A stretch of 64,000 nt of DNA from Oxyruncus cristatus. Its lineage: Eukaryota > Chordata > Aves > Passeriformes > Cotingidae. The notes under the pieces were generated by a model. The model was not told the DNA's origin, searched no databases, and saw only the letters and a list, made by a program, of their open reading frames with translations. Numbering within the stretch: position 1 is the stretch's first letter; the number at the start of each line of letters is the position of its first letter. The translations under genes were made by a program, and so were the position numbers. The DNA is taken from assembly GCA_013399855.1 (NCBI GenBank), contig VXAY01002814.1, forward strand, positions 310,001 through 374,000, in the 5' to 3' direction. Shown here piece after piece: positions 42,001 through 54,000 of the stretch.

Positions 42001-45000
42001 AGTTCTCAAATGGAACCTGGCTATGGGTAGGTGGCTTATTTCAACTCTGATCCAGTGACCTAGACTGCAGAGAAAAGAATTAAGAAGCAACTTACTACTG
42101 AGCTTCACTTAAAACAACAAAAACCTGTGAGGATGATTGAAGCCCGCCAGCCCTGCTCCCCACTGTTGTGGACAGAGATACCATAGACTTCAGCTGCTGT
42201 AGCACCAAATTTACAGCAAATTGCAGGGAAGAAAATCAGGGATATAACTGCTTATTCTTTCCACTGGAACTGAAACACTCAAATTTGTAATTGCAAAGAC
42301 CAAAGGATCCCCAGCTTCTTACTTCACATATACCCAAAACAAGTTTGACCGTGGGGATAGGGCACACTTACAAATCCCACTGCCTTAAGTGTTGGACAAA
42401 AGGGGAAAGAAATAGTTGGAAGTAGGATCTGACAGGTGCTTCCTGCTCATAGCAACACCCAACAAATCCCAACATAGCTTTTTTTTTTAAATAAAACCTT
42501 TCCTAGAACGCATATGGTATGGATTGTCATGTCCAAACCAAATTCAAAGTACACCCCTTGTAATAGACTAATTCATCACATTCTTCTATTTCCAGAAACA
42601 CGAAGGGAACATGTAGCATAGGATGTAATGTCTGTTTTCTATATGGGGTCACAGCAAGTCTGACCATTCAGACAATAAATACGAGCAAGGAAAGCAGCCC
42701 TTGCTGACCAGCTAGCTGTCTGGTTTTGGGAGAACAGACATGACCAGGTATGTGACAGCAGGCTTTTCTTGTAGAAAAATCTACACCATTTGTTTATACT
42801 CCATATATTCAGTTGTGTCTAAATAGCTTCTGGCAACAACAACTAGCTTATTTTTTTAAGATAAAGTAACAGGGAGAACAAAATACAATCTTCAGTTTTA
42901 AGCTGCTTCTTTTGAATTCCTTTTATTATAGAACTTCCAGTATTTTCAATTAGTCAAAAATCCCAGTATGCTACTATCCTACATCCCTTCTATTTCTGTT
43001 ATTTTGTCGTGTAGTGACCATGTTTTTATGAAGTAAAAGGTGGCAAAACTTATTTTACTTCCTTCGGATCTGTCTTGCATGATTGAAGTTAAGAGAAACA
43101 CTGCTTTGTCATTTTAAACCTGACATTTCACAGATAATTCCCAAAAAAACCCCCAAAGAAAAAAAAAAAAAAACCAAAACCTGGACACTCAAGTTAGGTA
43201 GCATAATGCACTTTATATTTGCCTTCTAACAATGAAGTAATTCTGCACTCCTGAGCAAAAGGAAATGCTGAGCTTTTCAGACAAAGTTTCCCATCCATAT
43301 CTGCCCTAAGGGTACTAGCCCAGAACGATGATCTTTTCCCCAGACACAAAGGAATAAGTCTGTGTTGGAATAGGGATTTATGAAGGACTACCAGCATAGG
43401 CATCAGGGTCAGCAGGACACAGGCTTCAAGACCAACAATTTGGTATTAACCTGCCACAGATGCCCCTTGCTGAAAGCTGTGCAAAGAGAAGAGATGATGC
43501 AAGGACCTCTTCTGCTAAGAATGAAGAGGCTCACAAAATCTAAAATCCTGAGCCACAGAGGGAGGCACCTATGGACTGTGGACAGTATGTACAGGCTTTG
43601 TGTCTTCTGCACATCCATTGACTAAAACAGACAGGCTTATTCTGGTATTGTGTTGCTACAATACATTTACCGGTGAGTTTCTCTCAGTGAGGGCTCTTCT
43701 CCGACAAAACAGGTAGGAATATAAAGGCTTGGTTTCAGGAGATGTGCTCAAACATGTAAAGCCAGAAAAATGATAATTTCAAACATATATCTCTCAGACA
43801 TATTAAAGAGAAAAAAAAAAAGGGAACCCTCCCCCCAAAAAAACAAACCCCACCCCAATACAACCAAAACCTAAAAAACCCCACTCATTGCAGGGAGCTG
43901 GCTAAAAAAAGAACAAATTGCAATTTGTGCTTTCATCTCTCCAGCAAATACATGTGTATACATATGTCTTTCTGATACAGACCACAGCATTTTTCCTTCA
44001 AGTCCACAGTATAAATGCCAAAAAGCATCAAAATAGAACAATTTGGAGACTGACAGTTTCTGTGTAGACTTCCATAGCTCTACAGAGTTCTTAGGAAACT
44101 TCACTGCTAGATTCAGCTGCTTTGCAATGCTTCCCATGTAACTGGTGTTTATTCTTTGTGGTCCTTGCAAATAAAGCTATTTTGTAAGAGGTAAATATGC
44201 AACCAGGCCTGGAAAATCCCATTTGTAAACATGCTGTAGAATTCATGAATAGAAGTGTGCCTGAGAAACCACATGAGCCTCATTCAAGGTGTAATCCATA
44301 GCAGTAGGATTCAAAAGAGCAAATCCTAAACACATAGATAAACTAATTTGTATTCAAAGCTCCTGTATATTGATATTTTGCATTAAAAAAATTGTGAGGT
44401 TCATCAATTATGACTGAATAAAAAGTTTTTACTAATTCAACTATGAAAACATTCTTTTATGAAGCAAACCCCTTTGCCTGTGATTTTTGTAACTTAGAAC
44501 TAAATGACATTTAATTTACCTCTGTCAAGTAATTTCTTACCTCAGGTCCCTGAGGACCCAATGGTCCATGGGGTCCAGGATCTCCAATTTTCCCCTTAAA
44601 AAAAAAAATCCAAACAATTAAGATTTTTTATTATAATTTATTTTTAACAGCAGATTGCTACAAAGATTTTAAAAACCTTTATTAACAAGAAAGCCAACAG
44701 AACTGTTGAGATAACTTTTTCACTAAATAGGAAATTTTATAACTGCCTCTCTTTGAATTCAATTAAGACTAGTTCTTCGTATCTCTTTGAAGTCACAACA
44801 CAAAAAAAATCAAATCAGTTTTAGACAAAGAAAATTGGGAGTTTTGAGATGGTACAAATAGTCATAAAAAACACTTGAAACATACAGTTGTTTTCACAAT
44901 AAAACCCACACCTTATTTAAAAGTCCAGGAAATAACTGTTACAGATATTGGTTTACATACTTACCTATGTATTCCAAGCATCCAACCATAGCCAAAAAAA

Positions 45001-48000
45001 TGGGAGTTTTGAGATTAATAACAGTAAAATTAGGTCTTATCCACCTGTTATAGTGAGTCCACTATATACAAATACTGACACATCTAAAAATGGGCCAGAA
45101 TATTTCTCTAAGTTATATCTGTTCTTCCACATATTTACAAGTTTTGCCCAGCCATACCTAGATGTTCCTCGAGCAAAATTAAGGTCTGATCTCAAAAACA
45201 TTTTTTTAATTTTCAACACAATTTCAAACAATTTTATTGTAAATTTATTCTACAACATTAAAATTACATTCCTTGCAGGACTGACTTCTCAAAGCTTAAT
45301 TTAACATAAGTCACAAAGTTTGTCACATTCAGTTTGTGTTTAAAATCCACCACTGTTCAAACAAAGAAAGTATTTTTAATTGAGTTTAAGGGCTAATGAC
45401 ATTCACGAGGTCTAAGTGGCTTGATTGCCAATATGAAAATTGACACTGGAGTGAGCATTGGCAGCTTTTAATTATACACTAAAAAGAGAGAGATTAGTGC
45501 TTAAAACAGGTGAGAAAAAGCCAAGTAACCTTGTGCAGCATGCCTCTTCTGCCTCAACATTCACAAACCCAGCAGATGGGGCAGCAATGCACAGATGCCT
45601 TTAAAGTTGCTAAAAATCAATGAATACTGGAATTCATGACTACTCAACCCTGTGAGAAATGACTGGACATTATTAGTGAGATTTCACATGCTCTCTCCAA
45701 ATCCAGCTAGTCCAAATGGTCATGTTGGCAGCTTTCAGTGGATTTGCTTCAAATGTTACCAACATGTCTATTCCCTCACAAAGTGACTGGCACAGAACAC
45801 CTAAAATCCTAAGAACTCCTCAATTAAAATTTGACACATACATTGACCTTTGTAAAAAAGCCTCATATTTTAAGATCTGACTCCTTAACACCAGTCACTA
45901 GAAATAAAAGCATCTTAGACCTTATTCTTTGTGCATTTTGAATTAGGTCGCTTCTAGAGGATTACATGTAGTATGAACATAATCTCACAAAAGTATCAAA
46001 TATAACATACAGTGATATTTTGAGAGCAAAATTTGATGTGTAAACTTACTGGGGGTCCTGGTTTTCCTCTGATCCCTGGGGGTCCTGGTAAACCAAGGGC
46101 ACCCTGAAAAAAAAAGCTATTATTTATACATGAAAATGAATTGTTAAGTTTGAAGCAATAGATTGCTGTATTTTGCCACCTGAAACAGACTTCAGAATAA
46201 TTCTGTAGCATGAGAAATATCTTCTAACACTGAACTTGCATCAAAAGAGTTCTCACAGGATGTGCTATTTTAGTGACTTCTGATGTACTAGCCAAACAGG
46301 AAAGAAGATCCTTATTTATCTCAGTTTCATGATATGAAGGAGCATGTCAGACCATGTGCTGCTGCTAAGCACACTGGGCCCAGGTGAGCTGCAGATGAAC
46401 TTCAAGGTTCAAGGGAAAAATATCTTTTACAACAGGTTCTTAGCAAGATTCAGATCATACCATTATTCTTTTCTTGCTTGATGCATGTCTAAACATGGAG
46501 CTGCCAGAATTCTGCCCGTGCCCTTTACTTGTCTTTGTTCACACATTCCATAACTAGGTTTTAATCAGCAGCACCTCTTAAAAATATGTTAGTTCAGTGA
46601 TATCCAATAACTTTTACTACTGCATTCTACTTTTATGCAACTGACCTGTTGCATTTTAAGAGATTCAGAAAACTGATGAAGTTGATGAAACTGGGCAATT
46701 TTGTAAAAGAATGTAATTATAAGTTACCTTATCTCCTGGGTACCCCTGGTCTCCTGGCTCTCCTGCAAGGCCATGTTCACCCTAAACGACATACAATTTT
46801 ATACAGACATATGTATGTGGCTTAAAATGGGGTCATTTTCAGAATTAGAGAATGAGAACTTTTAAATACTAAATATTAAATTAATCTAAAACAGATCTTT
46901 CACAGTGCAAGATATTGCACTGAAAAAATCCCTCCAGGAAACCCTGCAGACCTGGATATTGTTATGTTCAGTAGTAAGTGTTCGCTCCAGAAATAAAATA
47001 CCAGATCATGAGACTTAAGTAATTTTAAAAAATAAAAGTCAGAAGAGAAAAGAAATCAAAAGGGAAAAGGTAAAGTTTTGCCAAGTACATTGTTCTTAAT
47101 ATTTAGAAAGGGAGTCTGAAAGAACTACATATCTCTAAGATAATGAAAATATTTAAGTCACCTTATCACCTTTCATTCCAGGCTGTCCCACACTCCCTGC
47201 GAAACCCTGTTAAAATAAAGAAGGCATAAATCCCATGTTCAAATACAATTTGGAAAGCAGCATAGGCACCTGGCTGTGGGATCATTTAATACCATACCGT
47301 GGGCCCTGGAATTCCTGATGGTCCGCTCGGTCCCGCTGGCCCAATGCCTCCCTATCAAACAGCAAGAAGTGTGACTGTATTAAACATTTGATAAAATGGA
47401 ATAACTTAGAGACTGGTAACAGAATGTGGCATTTTTCTGCACCACAGAGAGAAACCAAAATCTTTTTCAGGCTGATTACTTGGAGGAAAAAAAGGTATCC
47501 ATATCATAAGTCCTCCACCTTTACAGTTCCCAACATGAGCAGAAACCCAAGAAACCAAACTTGCCTCTTCTCCTGTGGATTGTATATTCAAGAGGAGATC
47601 ACAGTGCATTAGGCAATGCAGAATAAGGAAGCTTTCTTTTGTACTGCAGCTGCACATTCAGTAGCCATTCCTGCTGTCCTTAAGGTTACATGACAACAAT
47701 TCTCCGTAGGCATTGAATTTGGCTTAAAGTAATTATTCTATGTTGTGTAGGGCCATAAAAAGTCTCCCTTTATGGTCCTTTTACTAGGATTTCTCATCTA
47801 TCAGCAACTTCTACGAGGTAAAAAAAAAAAAAAAAAAATGACTCTTCCAAAATACCAAGTGTGCAAAATTAAGCCTGTATTATGATGGGCACGCTAACTT
47901 TTTCTGTTCTCATGTACCTTCAAAGCCCTTACCACACCTCTCCTTTCTGGGACTTACATGGCAGATAAAAGGAAAATTTATGACAGAAAAAAGAAAAGTG

Positions 48001-51000
48001 AACCACAAATGAACACGAAATAAATCAAGAATCTTACAAGATCAACACAGCAACAGCAATAATATTAATGAAAGACATGATTTAGCAATAGTATATTACA
48101 AAGGAAAAAGTCTGTCTACTTCCTGCCTGTTCTACATCTGGGGGGGGGGGGGNNNNNNNNNNNNNNNNNGAAAGTGAAACGAAAAGGCAGTGTTGTATCT
48201 CTGCAGCAATGCAAAAATTTAGCAACACATATTAATGCAGAAATTCTTTTGCCACTTGCTGAGAGTGAGGTGGAAAAGATGAGATGGTCATCTATGCATT
48301 TCCAGTTCAGCACATATCCATTATTCTCTGGAGACTCTTTCAGCAGTGTTAGCAATAACATTCTTCTGCAGCCATCGTCAGACTCATGGCTCACTGAAGA
48401 GAAAGGAAGACTGATCACTTAGAGTCTCAATGGTGCTTGGTAGAGCTCTCAAAAAACTTGCCACTCTACATTGCTTTAGCTTTCCATGACTGCTTAAATG
48501 ACATATTCTGTCATGCAACACGATCAAGACAAATTGGTTACGTTGCTGTCTTTTACTTGTGCTACATATCTTAGTTCAGCAAGGTGCCTCTGTACTAATG
48601 ATCCTGTATGTTGAAAGGCACACTTCTGGTAACAAGAGCATTGATTGAAAAATCACAGAGGGATACTGAGCTGGGAAATTTAGCTTATAAAAACAAAGAG
48701 AGGAAGTTCCAAAGCAGCATTACAATATTCAGATTCATTCAACTCCTGCCACAGTCTCCAGACATATTGAGTAACGTAATTAACAGCAAAGAACTGCAAC
48801 TACACAAAAATAGAACTGAAAAATTATCTCACTGATAAGAGAAATGTTGACTTAGTGAGTCTATCAGGTTTTTTAATCATCCTCCACCTACAGCAGCCTT
48901 GCTATATGTTAGCACATGCTTATCAGCTCAGTTAAAATTTGCTCATAGATAAAAACCAAAACTTTCTCAGCCAAAGTGTACCTTTTCCACAATTTCCATG
49001 TGACAAGGGAAACTAAAATCAATTTGCTTTTGACTGTCAAAAAGATAAGATAGCAGAAAGGAAAAATTTATATTTTCCTAGTATTAGGTGGGGGTTTTAA
49101 AGGAAAAAAAAAATTTAAAAAACCCCTAGTTCTGGTAACAGTAGCAGTAAATTTTCTGAAACTCTTCATCTTATTAACACTCATGGCCTTCCTAAGTCTT
49201 GAGAGACTAGTGGCTCAGCCAGCCAAAACTCGGGACTTGCCAAGTGCTTTGTATATTAAAAAAATCATGAAATAAAGAAATTATTGGACTCAGCTTGCTG
49301 ATGCTGCTTATTTTGCAATTGTCCTCATGAACAAAGCAAAAATATAACTAACTCTGGGCACTGCGTACACCTGGACTAGACAAGCTACTTGAATTAATGC
49401 TGTTGGTTTCTGCCAGAAATATATATTTAATCTCACGTTCAATATTGCATCTTCTAATAGTATAATGTGTTATAATGGATTAAGTATTTAAAAGCAAACA
49501 TTGAGGGCTGCAGTTCTTTACTCAGTTTCCAATTACCACTATTATCTGCCTGAGTAACAGCCGTGTGAACTGAGGCCAGGGAGCACAAACCCATTTTGAG
49601 AGCAGGTGTGGTCAAGGAAAAGCTGCGCCACACAAGCTGTACTTGGGGATGCTGGGGTCACCCGGAATTGCCCCAGGGTCCTGGTGTAATTCTGCTACAG
49701 TTTAAAGAGTGAAATGGTTCCTCGTAAAGAAACTCTGGAACAAAGTGCAGGTCTTCCAATTATCTGACTGGTAACGAGGAAACCAATATGATGTCACTGG
49801 AACCATGTGAAAGAGTCCCACATATAAAGAAGAGAAGGCAGGCCAATCAGATGGAGCTTACACACAAAAGAATTGTTGATTTCATGCTGTTCAGAATCTA
49901 AATGTGCCACTGATTTTTTTTTCCACCAAGAAATAGCTCTCATTATGGTTATATTTCACCTATGTACAAAAGGTAAAAGTTTTGGACTGGTGCTGAAAAA
50001 TTATTTCTCTATTTCACAAAAAATTATTGACACTCAATCTCTCTGTCAATGACTGCAATTCAGCAAGAAGGCAAATAGAGCTTTTACGCCAGATTTACAC
50101 TCCCAAATTCTAGGTAGGGCAAACCCACTAAGTTTTAGTCAAAATAATCAGTAAAAATATCTTTTTAGAAGTGATATAGTAGGCTTTTTTAAAAAAACTA
50201 GATACGTTAGTACAATTATCAATGTCCTTGAGATAAAATTCCAAAGACAGTCACATAAGAAGGAAAAGCAAACTGTAATTCTAAGCAAGTTCTCATGAGT
50301 GCTTCAACTGGCTCAAATATGCCAACTGCAAAGAACACAGTAAGTTCATGTTTGCATGATGAGGCTGGAAGCTACACAGTTTCTTGACCAAACTTGTGTT
50401 TTCACTGTGGCAATGCCACAACAATCTCAATCAGACAACAAGGGATGAGTTACAGAAATACTTTTTGTTATAAACATATCATTAAAAAGTTAATAATTGA
50501 ACTTGATTGTCATACTTCAAAGGAAAAGTCAGATGACCACAAGAGTAAAGTAACAAACTTATCAAGAATGTTTCAGATCTGCAGATATCAAAAAAAAACA
50601 AACAAACAAACAAACAAAAACAAAACCAAAAACCCACAAAGCAAACACTGGAGACAATCATGGCTTTCTTAATTCAAATGTAAACATGCTATTTCTCCCA
50701 CGTTGTGAACATGGTTGCATAGCCAGGCATGATTGAGACAGTAGAGGTCCCTTATGAGTAAATACATGAATTACTTTTAAAAAAAGAGAGTAAGACTACA
50801 TGGTATGAAAGTATCGCTCTTTCCCACCTCCTGTAGGACTCACTGATGTCACAGAGCTTCTCTGGCACAACTGCACTGATACAACTACAGCGTGCAACTC
50901 CACACTGAGCACCACTACGTTATCCTGTGAATATTTTCTTAAAAAAAACCATCAATATAATACTGCAAGCAAGTTAAGAAATTAATTCTGCTTTGAATTT

Positions 51001-54000
51001 GGTAGCCATATTCAGGAACGAATGAGGGCTAAGTTGTTAAAGTGTTTGAGACTACTGCATTTTTTGAAAAAGTAACACTGGCTTTAATGCTATGAACTAG
51101 CAAACTTGGTTACTTCAAATAAAAAAAACAGACACAGCGGATCAGAAATAAGCATACAAATCCACACCAAGTACAGAAGTACTCCATACTGGCAACATGA
51201 CAGCAGTTTTGTAAAGCGATATTAATTAAAATCATGGCTACCTAGAACTAAATCTGTTTAAATCCATGGATTTCATAATAATTTTTATTATTTCACAAAC
51301 ACACAAAGACAAATACTGTAATGAAACCATATCGAAGTAATAAAAGTGTACTCACTCTTAGTCCTGGAAATCCAGGAGGACCAACCCCACCAACAATTCC
51401 CTTCAAAGAAAATTAATTTTAGATTATCTGAATTTTACCATTTGAAAAGAAATCCCACTGATAAGGTCAACAAAAGTGATCTACAGAGCAAGTTATTTGG
51501 GATTTTTATAGAGTTCCCTGAAAGGGAGAGTTTATCACTGTATAGAGGAACACGCTTACTAAAAGCTCTGGATTGTGCAATTCAATCTCCAGAGATTTGT
51601 ATAGGAAATCACTCCTGTTGCTACTGCAGGGACATGAGATTTTTTTTTTTTTTACCATAAAACTTAAAATGGGAGGAAGAAAGAACAATTTTTTGAGGGT
51701 GAAAAACAAATTTATTAAGATTTCTTTGAAAGATGAATAGAACAGTGGCTCAGTTCATAGAAAGACTGCTGCAAAATAAACTCTCTTTATGAAAAATTGC
51801 TTCTTGATTTAAACTACAGTATTTGTACTTTAAAAGAAGTTACAGATTCAACAGTACTCTACCACTGCCTCTGTCACACTCCAGTTTAACTCATAAGAGG
51901 TTAAAACCGGGCAGAAAACAGTTACCAAGTCTCTTTGCCATACATGAAACAGGTATTGGAGCCCTCCAGATCATCATGCCTTGTGCAGGCTGTCCCAACA
52001 CCTGGGACCTGCTACTCAGCATCATACAGAGAGTTCACCACAGCCTGTTGGCATCCCCGGTGCAGGGGAAGTTTTATGCAAGCAAATCTAAGCCCATTCT
52101 GAATGTGTCCAACTGGGCATGACTTGGCCATGGCCCAGATGACACCTCTGTGCTCTCCTCCCTCCTCTGGTGCCTGCACACTTTCTCCAGCCTGCTCCAA
52201 ACTAACCAGAGGTGAAGCTGGATGCTCTAGCAACAGCCTCCAAGGCAGACCAGCATCCTCAGAGAACTGGGAGGGTGTTGTGAAAATGAAGGATGGCATC
52301 AGTCAGTTAAGCAGAAGAAATTAGGCATGGAGACAAGTGTCATTAGTGTCAAGTCAGTACATGGGAAGAAATGTCTTCTCTTCAAGTTCCTGCCGCCACA
52401 GGCCTCCCAGGCAGCCCCTGCTCTCCACTGCCAGCTCACGAACAGGCTCTGTAAATATCCCATTAGCATTGCAGCCCCCTGCAGCTGCAGCTCTGGCCCC
52501 TTGCCTGAACAAGCCCTGCAGGGTGAGTTTTGGGGAGGAGGGGAAAGGGGTTGCTGCCTGTCTAAGAAGGCAGAAAGATCAGCAGCTGTCTTGGCAGATT
52601 AGATGGAACTCGTTTGCAAATGTTTGCATCAAAGCAGGGTTCTTTGTAAAGCACAAGTCTGTAATTTCAGATCCAGGCTTTCTGAGCTTGTTTCTATAAA
52701 AGTACTGTTCTGCAGACCTGGGGGAAAGACAATATCTGCTTTATCAGGAATGGAGGAAGACTTGGGAGTACCAGGAGGGGAAGGAAGAACTAATGTTTTA
52801 ATATCATTTGAAAAGCAGCTGGTGACACTCACAAAGCCTCAGAGGGTTTTCAAGATGAAAAGCACTATACTGACATCACCTGACATTCCAACAAGGGAAA
52901 CTTTGCCCCAGGGACCAGAAATGCAAAATAATTTTTTTTCCTATGTTCCAAAATGTTGACACCAAATGTTGATAACCCACCAGCAAAATTCATGTAAGCT
53001 TTTCTAAAACCAGTTTCTAAGATGGGTGTCAGGGTAGGCCTTCAAAAAGGAGACAATCTCTGCCTAGTTGCTGACTCTGGTCCATATCAGAAAAATCTTT
53101 CGACGAAAACTGACAGCACTTTCCAAAGAAGCATTCAACAATACAAGATGATTTAAGTCAGCTGCTAAGTTTACCCAGAGCTTATTGCTCTTCTTTTGTC
53201 TTGCCCAAAGCCTTTCACTGGTTTCTGACACCAAAGGAAACCTGAGTTTGGAGCCTGCAGCCAGGGTTTCCCTACAAATACAGCAAGACAGCAAAGCTGC
53301 TTTGAGAGACGTGACTGTGGCACAGTTTGAATATCATACTACAAGAGCACTTCAGCCTGCACACACTGCCAAGGACAAAGCTGTTATCATACTGATTATA
53401 ATGCACTGAATGACATACTAGCATAATTGTTTTCAGTAACAGTTCAAAGGATGAAATCAACTACCAAAGGCATAAGCATACAAAAGCTAGGGTTTTACAT
53501 GTAGGCAGAACCCTATTTTGTTAAGGTGATTTTGGAATAATGGTTTAAATAGACAACGCAAGATCAAATCCAATGCAAGAATTTTTGAAGACAAAAGATT
53601 CATCAGCAATGCAATGAGGACAGCAAGAGATCTGATTCTCAAGGTAGTCAGCACATACAGCAGTGGAAATTGCATTCTTTCAGCAGCTTTTTGAGTCTTT
53701 TGTTGCTCTTTTTTATACTTACTATAGTACTTTACTAGCAATTTCCATGAAGAGTGTAACAGTCCAGGATTTTCCTGTGGACTTCAAGACATTTCTTTCA
53801 AGGCAAAAGTCTCCTTTCTATTCAGGAGGAGAGTTAATATTGAGTGTTATAAATTTTACCATGTTAATCAACACACAATTCAATACTTACAGGACTTCCA
53901 TCTGGACCAGGAGGGCCTCTATTTCCAAAGTCACCTGGAAAACCCTAAAGCAGAAGAGAAAACAGCCATTCTTCATTATCCAAGACATGAAGAGTGGTCC

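Larger units (their letters stand above)
47352..51355 (-). other. Intron E7-E8 with assembly gap and simple repeats
   Basis: 4004 bases. It contains an A19 run at 47820-47838, a G13 run and N-gap at 48140-48169, and a (CAAA)n tract at about 50590-50640. No gene is seen. Confidence 0.8.

Noticed and set aside
47820..47838. A19 run and other A/T homopolymers as retroposon tails
   Set aside because: No gene-derived or SINE-like sequence lies upstream of them and no target-site duplication was seen.
48116..48418. Open frame across the N-gap
   Set aside because: It contains undefined residues and a proline run caused by the G homopolymer. It is an artefact.
52740..52800. Plus-strand phrase GVPGGEGRT resembling Gly-X-Y
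   Set aside because: It is on the wrong strand, holds only two or three triplets, has no matching splice sites and no counterpart in the recalled exon order.
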